This document shows, one piece after another, positions 1 to 14,200 of a stretch of 64,000 bases of DNA (position 1 is the stretch's first letter; each line of letters begins with the position of its first letter). The position numbers and the translations under genes were made by a program. The notes under the pieces were generated by a model, which made no database searches, had not been told where the DNA came from, and saw only the letters and a program-made list of their open reading frames with translations. Source of the stretch: Panulirus ornatus (lineage: Eukaryota; Arthropoda; Malacostraca; Decapoda; Palinuridae). The DNA is taken from positions 13,894,161 to 13,958,160 of the forward strand of contig NC_092279.1 of assembly GCF_036320965.1 (NCBI RefSeq). Reading direction: 5' to 3'.

Positions 1-477
1 GCTCGTTCAAAGGGGAAAAAATCTGGAAATAATGGAAAAAAAAATCATATCCTTGCAAATAGCAATTATAAATGTATTGTAATTCTGAATGGGGAATATT
101 ATTTTCTAATGTTCTTGCATAATAATTTGCTGCCAGTCAAAGTAATTGCTAATAAAGATATAGTACGAGGAGGTTCCCCTATAAGACCCCTGACCTGTGC
201 TCCTTTGGCACCGTTGTTAATCCGACCCTGTGTAAAGCATACCTCTCAGAGTAACTCCGTTCTCTTAATTCTGGTTCTATTTTCATTGCCCTCTTCTGGA
301 GCTCTTAAAACTTCGTACTTACGTGTCGTAACCATACCTGAGAAGCGCATTTTACTTTTGGCCTTTGAGAGGTTGTGAAGATGTTGCTGACTATTGGCTG
401 TATTTGATTACTCGTGTTTCTTCGTCTCTTAACCCTAAGTATGTACCACACCTTTACTCATGTATGTACACACACAT

Positions 478-640
478 CTCAAGCTAAGCACGGTACCTAT
501 TTATTGAATATCCCCAAGGGAAGGATGAATAGCTGGGCTGGCTGTGGGCTCTTTCGCGCCTAAGATTTAAACCCGTATGGGCCCGGGTATATATCATGGT
601 CAACAGCACTAACCACTACTTCACTGAAGCCTGTGTGCAT
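478..640 (-). repeat. tRNA-derived SINE, family T
   Basis: The minus strand has an A-box-like TAGTGGTTAGTGC and a B-box-like GGGTTTAAATC about 50 bp apart. The body shares CAGCCCAGCTATTCATCC and a GGTACC-containing end with the copy at 54866-55020. It lies in intergenic DNA. Confidence 0.6.
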
Positions 641-3270
641 ATATGTATAAATTTCTCTGACCCTGCCAATCAGTTTGCATGTAATCACCTATCTGAAGTG
701 GACGAGATTCTATGTCAGTCAGGGATCTAAGGACATAAATACAAAATGTGCCTTTCAGAAAAAGTAAGTACATCATTAACTCAATTAGGCTGTCACCCGT
801 GTTAAAAAGTCTGAACATAAGCAATTATAAATCGTGATTATGAAGTCAAAGCAAACTCTTCGCATACTCAATATCAACTTCAAAAACTATCGCAAAAATA
901 CACTTGCTGAAGATGGAAAAGTATTTGCAATTTCTTATTCCCACAATTAATAACGCTGAAATGGACTCAGAACTGCAGCACACCTACTACTAACTAGACC
1001 CTATTCTAGAGCCCTCAAAATATGTCAATGAATTGACCTATATCCATATTAATTCTTTGTAAATATCCATACTCTAATTTGCCAAACGGCTGTCAAAAAA
1101 AATTATAGCTGAAGCCTAACAACTGTCAACAAGCATCGGGTTAACTGTCAGCATGGAGGACGACCTGGTTTAGGAGACTCAGCAAGAGTGGCCAACTTTT
1201 TTTTTTAGAGAAAGAAATACTGAAACACTTAACTATATCTTGCAGGCTGATGACGCCGAGTGCATAGCAAAGGTTTTGCTACAGTGGGTACAGTGACCCA
1301 TTCCATTTGTAGACTGCTCACACAGCAACCCTCGCGTTCATGCACGCAGTAAAAATAATAATGTATTTTTTTTTTCCAATTCATATGATCACTCTTTATC
1401 CATATATAGTGCAGAATAGTTAAGTAAACAAACCAATGAAATTATTTGCACACGCATTATAAATAACTGTAAAGTTTCCTGATACATAAATTCATGTAAT
1501 TATAATGTCAGATTCATTCAATATTTTGAGTTTCTTGACCTGAAGTAGCAAAAGCGAATGAAACGATTTTCTACTCTATAATTAATACATGCAATACAAA
1601 GTTTTTCTGTCTGTCGAGCATGTCAATTTTTACACAATAAACTGACAAAACTTGCACTTACCTCATCACTGCAAGTTATGGTTGATGATTAAGATTTCAG
1701 GGAATCTTCCACTAACGATGAGATGAATGTGTGATGGTGATGATCCACGATTAGAAGCTCACAGCAAAACCTGAAAGGGTCAACTGTAAATAATTCCTAC
1801 CAAAACAGAAATAGTCCATATACACCGAGTATATGCAAGTGTTATGACAATAATTATAAACTCGTTTCATGAAGAGCCTTTACAGAATCAAGCCAACCTG
1901 AGCTGAGCTTAGCTGAGAATGAAGTGTAGCAACAGTATAGACAATGGATTGATGGAGTAGGGGTATGTAATGTTTGCAAAAATAACTGTCCACATCCCCA
2001 TACCTTATTAAAGGCGGTCACACTTACACGTTATCACTTTGTCATCTCTCCTTTAGCCTTATCACCTGCAGACATTTGGACATAGAATTGGCAAGGTTCC
2101 TGAAGTATTCTAAGTCAATGTTTTGGTTCCACAGAGTCTTGATCTACTGAATGAGGCAAGGCATTGATTAGGTACTGCAGGAAGCAGCCATGTAATCATG
2201 ACTTCTGAGTACCCAGTGCCCCTAAAAATCTAATGTATAGCCACATCTTGCATCCAGGAGAGAATTTAGGATTTTTCCTACTTAGAAAGGTAAGAACCAA
2301 CCATCGTGAAGCACAGATGGAAGAAATACTGCACCAAGAAGCAAAATTCCCAATATGAAGTGGCAGCCTGGAAGAAAGAACATCGTTACATTAAGATAGC
2401 ATGAGGTGCACTGAGGCAGAGCACTGGTGCTTGTGCCATTAAAAACACTAGTCTCAACGACCAGATGATTTCACCCAGAAAGACTCGTATGCTTGTACCC
2501 ACAATAAACCTTTGTCATGTATTGCCTTTGAAAATATAAGGGGGTGGACAAGGCTTTTGGTGGATACTGTAGTTATTTTATGTTGCTTTGAAACGCCAAC
2601 CACATACCCTATTTCACCCTTCCTACTACTAATATTACACATTTTTTTGTTTGTTCAGCCAGTCTGTTTTAATCTTACCATAACTATTGCTGCTCTGTTT
2701 GATCACCTACTAAACGTATTGACATATTTCAACCTTCATAAGAGATTTATGCCAGTCACTATAACTGATGATTTTTTACTTCACTTTTGAAACTAACATA
2801 CATAAGATGCTGATGTTAATCAACTAATAAGTTCATTTCCCTCTCATTCATAACCATGAGAGTTGTCTAAGCAACAAACAGCTGTTCTAAAACATCCTTA
2901 AAACACTGTGTAAACTAAACTTGAGAGGAATTCCACTTAGACACACATTCCATTGTCTACTCTAAGCTGACATTTCCTATCCCTCTTAATGTTCTCGTAC
3001 TTATCCTCCTGTACATAAAAACTCAAACTATACAAGCTGATCCTGTACATTTCTTTTCATTCAACAGTGTGTTATAAATCTGTTATCTTAATGTTGGAAA
3101 TACATACAAGTTAAATACCAAAACTCCATTATCTAAAGGAGCAAATACCTATATTGTAGATTTTGGAATTTTTCAAATTTCAGAAATATGGATCATGGAC
3201 TGTACTCTGAACAAACTGTGACCTTAACAGAATTTCGTATACCTAATGCAGATTCTAAACGTTTTTTAAA
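641..3270. other. Intergenic, no gene recognised
   Basis: AT-rich DNA without convincing exons. Small ORFs around 2454-2790 overlap on opposite strands and match no family I know. T-runs occur at 1198-1206 and 1366-1375. Confidence 0.4.
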
Positions 3271-3281
3271 GAATGTGTAAA

Positions 3282-3286
<5 letters not shown>

Positions 3287-3317
<31 letters not shown>

Positions 3318-4486
3318 CTTTGTCGCTGTCTCCCGCGTTTGCGAGGTAGCGCAAGGAAACAGACGAAAGAAATGGCCCAACCCCCCCCCCCATACACATG
3401 TACATACACACGTCCACACACGCAAATATACATACCCACACAGCTCTCCATGGTTCACCCCAGACGCCTCACATGCCCTGATTCAATCCACTGACAGCAC
3501 GTCAACCCCTGTATACCATATGACTCCAATTCACTCTATTCCTTGCCCTCCTTTCACCCTCCTGCATGTTCAGGCCCCGATCACACAAAATCTTTTTCAC
3601 TCCATCTTTCCACCTCCAATTTGGTCTCCCTCTTCTCCTCGTTCCCTCCACCTCCGACACATATATCCTCTTGGTCAATCTCTCCTCACTCATTCTCTCC
3701 ATGTGCCCAAACCATTTCAAAACACCCTCTTCTGCTCTTTCAACCACGCTCTTTTTATTTCCACACATCTCTCTTACCCTTACGTTACTTACTCGATCAA
3801 ACCACCTCACACCACACATTGTCCTCAAACATCTCATTTCCAGCACATCCATCCTCCTGCGCACATCTCTATCCATAGCCCACGCCTCGCAACCATACAA
3901 CATTGTTGGAACCACTATTCCCTCAAACATACCCATTTTTGCTTTCCGAGATAATGTTCTCGACTTCCACACATTTTTCAAGGCTCCCAAAATTTTCGCC
4001 CCCTCCCCCACCCTATGATCCACTTCCGCTTCCATGGTTCCATCCGCTGACAGATCCACTCCCAGATATCTAAAACACTTCACTTCCTCCAGTTTTTCTC
4101 CATTCAAACTCACCTCCCAGTTGACTTGACCCTCACCCCTACTGTACCTAATAACCTTGCTCTTATTCACATTTACTCTCAACTTTCTTCTTCCACACAC
4201 TTTACCAAACTCAGTCACCAGCTTCTGCAGTTTCTCACATGAATCAGCCACCAGCGCTGTATCATCAGCGAACAACAACTGACTCACTTCCCAAGCTCTC
4301 TCATCCCCAACAGACTTCATACTTGCCCCTCTTTCCAGGACTCTTGCATTTACCTCCCTTACAACCCCATCCATAAACAAATTAAACAACCATGGAGACA
4401 TCACACACCCCTGCCGCAAACCTACATTCACTGAGAACCAATCACTTTCCTCTCTTCCTACACGTACACATGCCTTACATCCTCGA
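3287..4486 (-). mobile_element. RTE-like LINE copy L1 (5'-truncated, 11-bp TSD)
   Basis: On the minus strand the element starts inside the reverse transcriptase (at [16 protein letters not shown]), stays open for about 328 codons (to stop at 3502) through FADD and the C-terminal [16 protein letters not shown] block, then has a roughly 200-bp 3' UTR and a poly(A) tail of about 30 (plus-strand T run 3287-3316). It is flanked by TGTAAATATAT at 3276-3286 and 4487-4497. Clade assignment is by motif resemblance. Confidence 0.85.
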
Positions 4487-4497
4487 TGTAAATATAT

Positions 4498-5630
4498 ACC
4501 ATGTGAATATTCAATAAACATCAACTAAAACCATTTACTGGAAATGCCTACTGTCCTCCAAGCTGGCAGAAATATTTACTGCACTAGACCATGGATATTG
4601 AAATTTTACAGATTTTTGGAACATCTTTGAAAATCTACTTGTATCTGATATGCACATAACCAAATAATCTTTCATCTTAAATTTTGAATTTCATAAACTT
4701 CCTGATGATATACCACAAATTCTAAATCAAATGAGATTTGTGAAGATTGCAGATTATTATGTATACCACTTTATCAAAACCTTATCTATAAGGAAACAGT
4801 CAGAAATTTGGGAAAATTAAACAAGACTCTTAGATATAATTATATAATACGGCATTCAATGAGTATGCAATAGTATCACTAAATGCCTATATGAAAAGCT
4901 TTGTAAAAATTACCAGTTATGAATATCTGGTGCACTATCAATCAATAGGCCTGATGCCAATGTAGATACCACCTGAGGTAGCAAAATATTCTAATATTCT
5001 GTAAGCTTGGTATTCTTACATCATGGATCTGTATGAAAACTTTCCCAGATAAGAATACTTAATGTCTTTACCACATTTTCACTCACAGCCTGATTGGCTT
5101 TCAAGATCAATTAGCTGTTAATGTTTGCTCACACCTGGTCCTACAATAAGAGTTCTGCTCATCAAACATATACAGCAAAGATGAACCATACAGTTATGGA
5201 TTAACCACTTTACTTTTCCATTTACTTACCCTTGCTAAATCATTTGTGACTTTTATTATAAATCAGTTTATCAATGAAAGTCTTATAATAAACTCATCCC
5301 AAAATAATTGTTTAGTACAAAAAAGCCTTGCATGTGCTATTTTGATCCTATTCCAATATCATAATCAGGTATCAGTAACATATAAAAAATACTGTACGTA
5401 CTCACTTTATCAAATTGTCAGGCAATGATAACAGGTGAAAGTTCATCTCAAATCAAAATTAACTGTACATGAATTCTTATATTCATGTGTGCAATTTCAT
5501 AAATCAAAACAAACAAAATGCTACGATTTAGGAATTTGTCTCAAAAAGGTGTCTAAACACAGTGGTATGATAACTACAGCAAATAAATACAGTATATCTA
5601 TATATCTATTCATAACTAACTGAGGAACAA
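4498..5630. other. Intergenic, nothing recognised
   Basis: AT-rich. Two short ORFs (5246-5428 and 5435-5623) are low-complexity and match no family I know. Confidence 0.35.
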
Positions 5631-5631
5631 T

Positions 5632-5735
5632 TTCCATCAAAGAGTCCCAGTGTTACCCGGGACCTTTATAAGGGCTCCTCAGCCTAAGGCTGTGCTACTT
5701 CCTGTAGCTGGATATTGTAGAAAAGCTGCAAAACA
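5632..5735. repeat. Dispersed repeat, pairs with 50330-50430
   Basis: Shares an ordered set of words (AGAGTCC, TGTTAC, GACCT, TCAGCC, AAGCTGTG/AGGCTGTG, TACT-CC) with 50330-50430. The family is unknown. Confidence 0.4.
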
Positions 5736-5762
5736 TAGGAAATTTTATCTATATATTAAGAT

Positions 5763-6660
5763 GTGTGTGCAAATGGAAAGAAGGTAGGTCAGTGGTTCCA
5801 GGTAAACATGGGTCTCCAGAGGAGGTATGTGACCACAATGCTGCTGATTAATTTGTTGATGGATGAAGTGGTGAGGGAGGGGCAGGTCTGTAGTCTGTTA
5901 GGTGCAAGAAGGCCTGGGAGCCAAGTTAGCTGTTGCTTGCTGTTGAATTGGCTCTAGCAGCAGAGCTGAATGACTAGGAGAGTGTGTAAAGAGAGAAAGA
6001 CAAGAGTAAATGTGAACAAAAGCAAGGTTATTTGGATTAGAAGTGGAGACATAGAAAGGTTAATTTAAATTTGAAAGGGTAGAACCTGGAAGACGGTGGT
6101 GTAATAGATACCTTTGAGATGACATGGCAGTAAACAGAACCAAAGAAGTCAAAGTGAGCCACAGAGTGGATGAAGGGAGAGCGAAGTTACTGTCTGAGAG
6201 AGAAGAGATAGATATGTTTGATGGTATGGTAGTTCCAATGATGTTGTATGGATGTGAGGTATGGGCCCTATTTAAACAAGTATGGAAGAGGGTAGATGTG
6301 TTGGAAATGAAATGTTTCAGGATAATATATGGTACAAGGAGGATGAATCAATCAAAAAACAACTAAAAGAAAGATGAGTAGTAAGAGGATCATGTATGAG
6401 AGATCTGAAAATGATGTAGTGAAATGGTTTGGACATACGAAGAGAATGAGTGAGGAGAACAAGGGAAAAGGGGAAACCATGGAGGTGGTGGAAGGATGGT
6501 GTGAAAGAAACCTTGTGTGTCTGGTGCTTGAACATTCAGAAGGGTGCAGGATGTGCATGGGACAAAAAGAACAGTAATGACAAGGTATTTGGGGCCGTGC
6601 TGTCAATGAGCATGTGATGTGGTCAGGGTAAATCATGGAAAGATCAGTGAGGCCTGGTTA
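5763..6660 (+). mobile_element. Old diverged RTE-like LINE fragment L2
   Basis: Broken frames resemble the main LINE: VNMGLQRRYVT...LLMDEVVRE corresponds to [26 protein letters not shown], followed by MFDGMVVPMMLYGCEVWAL and KWFGHTKRMSEE. Many substitutions and frameshifts make it clearly older than L1. Confidence 0.75.
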
Positions 6661-6699
6661 CTGATGGGGATCTCAGGTTTTGTCACACTGTATATAACA

Positions 6700-7599
6700 G
6701 CTAGAGAGTGGATATGAATTAATGACACTAATCTTCATCTGATCCTAGTACTGCCTCACCATTACCATCATAATCACTATTATCAAAGTATGCTAAAATT
6801 CAGTTCAAATAAATGAGTAATGGTATTTCACAATGAAACTATTTGTCATGGTCATATCATAAGGTGTGATTGGTATAATGAAAGGTGGGATGGAGTAAGC
6901 TGATCCAGAGGGCTTTGATGTCTGTTATAATACAGAAATACTAAGCTTAAAAAAAATCAGTACACTATCTGTCACTTCTGGTGGTAAGGATCTCCAAATT
7001 TTCAGGCCTTTGTCTTATGAACAGCATGATAATGAATGTCAATAATATTTTCTGTGAAGTTATGATAATGTGCTATGATCACAAGAATATGATAACCTGA
7101 GCATTCAAAAGGGATGATATAATGAACACCTCTACAAGCCACGAAGATGATACTATTCCACAAGCCATACATTACTCCCAACTTCATACAATGCAGTTAT
7201 AAGAACTAGCAATGCTGAACCTTGGATATCCATAGAAATCTAATAAAACTGTGTTCTTTCCTTTATAAAATAACTATACACAGATTACGGAGCTCCCTTT
7301 GAAAAAGACAAAGTTGTTATGATGTAATCCAGTTACTTCAGTATATACAAAATCAGATTACATCCAAGGTTCACAACTTGCTCTTCATTACACTGCCAGA
7401 ACAAAACTGAACCGGGACAACTCCTACAAATTTTTATGTACATTAACAAATCCATCCTCTTGGACTTAATGTGAGGATTCATACATTCACCAGACACCAT
7501 TGAGCAATTCACTGCTTAGGAGATGAGTCCCATAAAAATAAGGTTTCTTGGTATCATAAGTTTAAAAATTGCACTTAGGCTATTTTTTATGACAAAAGA
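6700..7599. other. Intergenic, nothing recognised
   Basis: AT-rich sequence downstream of DPH6 without recognisable coding or repeat signal. Confidence 0.3.
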
Positions 7600-8037
7600 A
7601 GACTAGTTTTATTGACATAATCAAAACTGAAAACATAAATAAATTTTACAGTAAAACATCCAATCTAATTTCATAAAAAACTATAATTTCATTACCCCGA
7701 ATTACATATGAATATTCACAGCATACATTGGAAAAGACTGTTTGGGTCATTAATATGACCTAATGATTACAAACATTTACATTACAATTACATTACAATA
7801 ATCAACAATCATAACATAATCATTGTTCAATTGCCAAAAATTTTATGATCAATGTTTCATAAAAAAACTACTTGTGCACTGCACACTTGGGTGTCAGAAA
7901 TTTTACAGCACATTCAACAGAAATGATGTATTAAGCACAACTTAATAATTGATATAATTTTCAAGTGTACAATAATAAAATTTAAATCATGATTGTTTAA
8001 TTGCACTGTAAAGACCTTCCCTAATTATTTAATGTGA
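7600..8037 (-). terminator. DPH6 3' UTR with candidate poly(A) signals
   Basis: On the minus strand, ATTAAA occurs at 8001-7996, very close to the stop, and AATAAA at 7613-7608, about 430 nt downstream. Either could be used; the second is canonical. No repeat is recognised here. Confidence 0.3.
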
Positions 8038-8288
8038 TCAATGTCGTGTGGCATTTACAGCGACAAGAGTGTGACCGTCTTCCACAGCTAATACTGGTAC
8101 TAGTGAAACTGTAGCTATTCCTTGAGGGACTGCTTCTCCTATAGCTTGCTGTAACAGAGTTCGGGACAAACCCCCACTACGGTAATAAAATGCCAGTCTC
8201 AAAGGAATTGTGGTATCAGCTTTAGTGACAGTATATTTGATGACCTCCTCTAGTATCTCGGAACTTAAGTCTTCTGGTGAAAAACAAC
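8038..8288 (-). CDS. DPH6: DPH6 coding exon 14 (stop)
   Basis: Completes Ser595 and encodes residues 596-677, then TGA at 8040-8038. The sequence stays open for 82 codons and ends [20 protein letters not shown]. It resembles the C-terminal tail seen after the RidA domains in Dph6 proteins. Confidence 0.85.
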
Positions 8289-11200
8289 CTGTAAAGAAAT
8301 CAAGGGTATAAAAAATGAGTTTTTAAGCTATGGAAAGCTATTTGTTCCTATTTGAGAAGCCACTAAGGAATGTGAGAATGCCAGTGTCATAAAACTGGGA
8401 CAACCTGTTCCCTTCAGGAGCCCCCTCAATGGATTGGCCATGACAATATTCTCTCCATGACAAGTTAACTCTCCTACACCTGACATATAATCAGTGTCAT
8501 AAAACTGGGACAATATCTCAGTTAACCTTCCACCTGACATTAAGAACAGGATAACACTACATTAACTACTTCTCATCACCCACTACCCTACAAACAAGAG
8601 CTCCCATCCCATATCCAAAGCAACCATGTAACCACTTTATCAGACTGTAATAACAGTACAAATGTTCTCAAGACGGTTAAACTATGAGGATCCATTTAAA
8701 ATAGTGTATGAGGTGTAAGGAAAGTAGGCAGTTTCCCACTTATAGATCTAGGAGGCACATGCAGTATTTCTTTTCACCTCAGCCCCAGCACGACTCTGAT
8801 GCTTTAGAGCTTTAAAAGTAATAAAACCACATAAATTATTTGAAAAAAGAATATCATTTGAGGATTGAGTTCACAAATTTACAGCAATCCAATGAAGATC
8901 ATTTAGAACTTACTGGCTGTTGTGTTTACTGCACATATTGAGTTGTCATGATACCATCTACGCCTTAATCTTACACTAACATTTCCTCTGGTATATCCTT
9001 TCTCCTCATCTGTAAAAGATATCAAAAAAGTTATAGAAAAGCCATAATTGTTTCAGTATCTGCTGCAAAAGAGTCTGATTACCTTTATACTTCAGAAATG
9101 CCATAGTAAAATATTCAAGATGATTGTGGAACATTTTTTATTGTATAACTATCATACTCTTTCTTTGCTTTTTCAAGTACTTGCTGTTTCCAGAAATGGT
9201 TACAAAACACAAAAGCATTATCAGAAACAAACAATAAATAACAAAAGAATTTCAAAGCCCAATTCAGTAATCATATACTTCAAATATCTTCAAGCAAAGT
9301 CTGAATGATAGTACATGTAACCCTAGTTTGTGGATATACATACATTCAAATTTGTCATTTTCGACACAGCTCCATGTCTGCCACTCCACTAATGCAGCAC
9401 GAGGTAAGGCAGGCACCACAACATAGGTTGAGATTTGAGACTCACTAAGACGTGCCATCATCCTCCGAGCTACACCTATGTCAGAAAGTCTCGTCACAAA
9501 ACAAACTCCCTGGAAAACAAAAGCCATTCTTATTGCTACCCCTTTTTTATACTAAAAATTGACAGCTGGAAAGGGAGCTGTGGTTTTGGTGCATTAAACA
9601 ATAAGGAAAACCTCAGTCTCTTTTTCCATTCTATTTCTAAAAATGACCAGCCTTCAATCATAGAAACTGTACTCTGATTATGTCAATATTATCTGTGAAA
9701 GAGATGAAGAGTGAACAATTTAGAGTTGATGGTATTTCAGATTAAGAGGCAATAGAGGCATCTTGTGTGATGATGGTGTGAGAGGAGACATTAGTCTCAA
9801 AAATTATAAGGTATATAAACTTTCAGGCACATATAATAGCATCCTTCTTGTGTCTTCATAATATTTTTTTTATCTGTCCTAATTCAAACTAAACTACATT
9901 TGTGTACACAATAAGTTAATAAAATATTTGGTACAAAAGGGTATGTGATGGATATATAAATTTGATTAACAATCTTACTGATGAGAAAGTACAAACACAT
10001 ACCTGTACAACAGCTCTAATATCTTTAGAAGGAGCAACTGCTGTAATCACTCTAGAAACATGTCGGAGAGCAAGGCGAGCTTGCACTTCTACACCTCCAG
10101 TTACCACCTGTAGTGTGCAAGGCACCAATCCAATCATGCCTGCTACCACTACCACATTGCCTACCTGATAAGAAGAAAAAAGACATTTGACTGAAATACT
10201 CATATCCCTATTAAACAATCCTACTCAATTTCTTATGTGCTAATGGTTACACCAAGAGCAGAAATCACCTGTGGTAAAGCTGTATCATCAAAACTGAATG
10301 CATGGGAGTACAGTATTGTCATGGCCATTCTCACTCCAAGGAGCATTGTATAATAATTTTCTTTAATACTTAATTGCTTCTCCTGCCTTAGCAGGCTATC
10401 ATCGAGAACAGATGAACACCAGCCTCTGCTACATGTATGCATTCTAGAGCTGTCATGCATAATGCATCAAAGATAGCCTGATACCCACGGTCAAGCCCTA
10501 GAACACTTCATATAACTTGGTTCAGCCTATTGTGACAGTAAGTCTCTCCCTATATACCACACTGATCTAATTCATTCTAACCCATGCATTCCTCTCATCC
10601 TCCTGAATTTTCAGCCCTAAAAACCTAAAGCCACCTTTCACTTAATTCTCCCATCTTTTTCTTGGCTTCCCTCTCCCTCTTTCTTCCTCCAATTCTCCAG
10701 ATCCTCTTTGTTCATCTTTCTTAACTCATCCTCTCCATATGCCTGAACCATTTCAGCAAATATTGGTTAGGTCTCTCAATCATAACTGCTCTTACTGCCA
10801 AAGCCAGGGATGGATTTAGGAATGTAAAGACCATGGAATATGCCTGACCAGTCATACATTATCTTAAACAATCTGGACCATACATCACATGACTTTTTCA
10901 TCATTTAGAAAATTTAAACACAAGTCTGCATCATATAAGCCATTGAAAGGTAGCTATCAAAAGGACAATGCAGCACATCAAAACTTCCTTGTGGAACAAA
11001 AATGGATTACTGGGAAGATGGATTAAAGGGAAGGGTCCTTCGATGGACAGATTACCTAAGTGGATGGAAACAAAGAATGCATGTCAGAAGTCATTTCTCA
11101 AAATGGACTGAGGTCAGTAAAAAGCATGGAGGAATGTATCAACTGAAAAAAGGGACCTTGACAAACTTCACAGTTGGTGAGATCATGTTTAATGAAGTCC

Positions 11201-14200
11201 ATCCCAAGTAAATGTAAAGTAACGAAGATGGATCACAGAAAATGATGGCCTTGATATGATCATCATCTAGCAGGAAACAAGCAGCACAAATCTATGTTAC
11301 AAAAACTTAGGAGTCAGCACTGTCCCACTTTATCAGAATTATCAGGGACACCATGTATCTACCAGCAAATAACAGAAATGCTCTACACATCATACATAAG
11401 ACGAAAATCAGAACGTGCTTCTAAAATTTGGTCACCACACCTAAAGAATCACAAAGTAGAGATGGTCTTGAGGAAAACAACAAATATGGTACATTAGGAG
11501 AGTTGAGTTACAGGAAAAGGCTAGAGGCTTTCACTATCTCTCTTTTCACCAAACCATTCACCAAAAGTTTCTCACTTGAGATGCCACCTCAAAGCCAAAC
11601 ACCCAACCTCAGTCATCCCATCACAGTGCCATCCCTTCTTTTGATTTTGTCCCTGCATTAACTCCTGACTATACCCCTAAGACATTCCCAAACCATCCTT
11701 TCCCCTTAGTCTTCACAGAATAGAACATCCAAAGCATCTCCCCTCAAACACACCACCTATATCTCCCTTATCCTCATCCTGGTTATATACACTCACATCA
11801 GACACCTGAGCCTATGAGCACTCATTGCTTTGCTTCTTCTTCTGTTCCAATAACTAAAAATCAAAATACAAGGGGGATTGGGTCTCCAGCCCCTGCTCCC
11901 ACCCTCCCATCTTCTACAACACAGAGGGAATACGTGGGAAGAATTCTTTTCCTCTACCCCCTTGGGATAAAAGGATGTGGAAAGCTCCCTTTCCACATGC
12001 AGGCCCCACAAAACTTTCATGGTTTACCCCAGATGCTTCACATACCCTGCTTCAATCCACTGACAGCAAGTCGACCCCGGTATACCACATCATTCCAATT
12101 CACTCTATTCCTTGCACGCCTTTCACCCTCCTGCATGTTCAGGCCCTGATTGCTCAAAATCTTTTTAACTCCATCCTTCCACCTCCAACTTAGTCTCCCA
12201 CTTCTCCTCGTTCCCTCCACCATTGACACATATATCCTCTTGGTCAATCTTTCCTCACGCATTCTCTCCATGTGACCAAATCATTTCAATACACCCTCTT
12301 CTGCTCTCTAAACCACACTCTTTTTTTTACCACACATCTCTCTTACCCTTTCATTACTTACTCGATCAAACCACCTCACACCACATATTGTCCTCAAACA
12401 TCTCATTTCCAACACATCCACCCTCCTCCGCACAACCCTATCTATAGCCCAAGTCTCGCAACCATATAACATTGTTGGAACAACCATTCCTTCAAACATA
12501 CCCAGTTCTACTCTCTGAGATAAGGTTCTCGCCTTCCACACATTCTTCAACGCTCCCAGAACCTTTGCCCCATACCCCACCCTGTGACTCACTTCTGCTT
12601 CCATGGTTCCATCCGCTGCTAAATCAACAGATGTCTAACACACTTCACATCCACCAGTTTTTCTCCATTCAAACTTACCTCCCAACTGACTTGTCCCTCA
12701 GCCCTACTGAACCTAATAACCTTCCTCTTATTCACATTTACTCTCACCTTTCTTCTTTCACACACTTTACCAAACTGTCACCAGCTTCTGCAGTTTCTCA
12801 CACGAATCAGCCACCAGTGCTGTATCATCAGCATAAAACAACTGACTCACTTCCCAAGCCCTCTCATCCACAACAGACTGCATACTTGCCCTTTCTCCAA
12901 AACTCTTGCATTCACCTCCCTAACAACCCCATCCATAAACAAATTAAACAACCATGGAGACATCACACACCCAGGCCGCAAACAAACATTCACTGGGAAC
13001 CAATCACTTTCCTCTCTTCCTACTCATACATATGCCTTACATCCTCGATAAAAATGATAAAAACTTTTCACTGTTTCTAGCAACTTACCTCCCACACTAC
13101 ATACTCTTAATACCTTCCACAGAACATCTCTGTCAACTCTATCATATGCCTTCTCCAGATCCATAAATGCTACATACAAATCCATCTGTTTTTCTAAGTA
13201 TTTCTCACATACATTCTTCAAAGCAAACACCTGATCCACACATCCTCTACCACTTCTGAAACCACACTGCTCTTCCCCAATCTGATGATCTGTACGTGCC
13301 TTTACCCTCTCAATCAACACCCTTCCATATAACTTCCCAGGAATATTCAACAAACTTATACTTCTGTAATTTGAACACTCACCTTTATCCCCTTTGCCTT
13401 TATACAATGGCACTATGCATGCATTCCTCCAATCCTCAGGCACTTCACCGAGAACCATACATACATTGAATATTCTCACCAACCAGTCAACAACACAGTC
13501 ACCCCCATTTTTAATAAATTCCAGTGCAATACCATCCAAACCCGCCACCTTACCGGCTTTCATCTTCCACAAAGCTTTCACTACCTCTTCTCTGTATATC
13601 ACACCATTCTCCCTAACCCTCTCACTTCACACACCATCTTGACCAACACACCCTATATCTGCCACTCTATCATCTAACATATTCAATAAACCTTCAAAAT
13701 ACTCTTCCCATCTCCTTCCCACTTCTCCACTACTTGTTATTACCTCCCTATTTGCCCCTTCACTGATGTTCCCATTTGTTCTCTTGTCTTACGCATTTAT
13801 TTACCTCCTTCCAAAACACCTTTTCATTCTCCCTAAAATCTAACGATACTCTCACCCCAACTCTCATTTGCCCTCTTTTTCACCTCTTGCACTTTTCTCT
13901 TGACCTCCTGCCTCTTTCTTTTATACATCTCCCAGTCATTTGCACTATTTCCCTACAAAAATCATCCAAATGCCTCTCTCTTCTCTTTCACTAACAATCT
14001 TACTTCTTCATCCCACCACTCACTACCCTTCTACTCTGCCCACCTCCCACCTTTCTCATGCCACAAGCATCTTTTGTGCAAGCCATCACTGCTTCCCTAA
14101 ATACATCCCATTCCTCCCCCACTCCCCTTACGTCATTTGCTCTCACCTTTTTCCATTCTGTTAAATACAAAATACACATTGTGCAACACAACTCCACAAT

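Noticed and set aside
3520..4018. ORFs of 110-226 codons opposite the LINE copies (also at 27158, 35359, 49661, 53286, 58250)
   Set aside because: They are antisense shadows of the LINE ORF, rich in His, Pro, Ser and Thr from reversed codons, with no domain.
9264..9343. Extension of DPH6 exon 12 past 9344 to a stop at 9264
   Set aside because: A GTATGT donor at 9343 and the matching phase of exon 13 explain the data better; RidA similarity also ends here.
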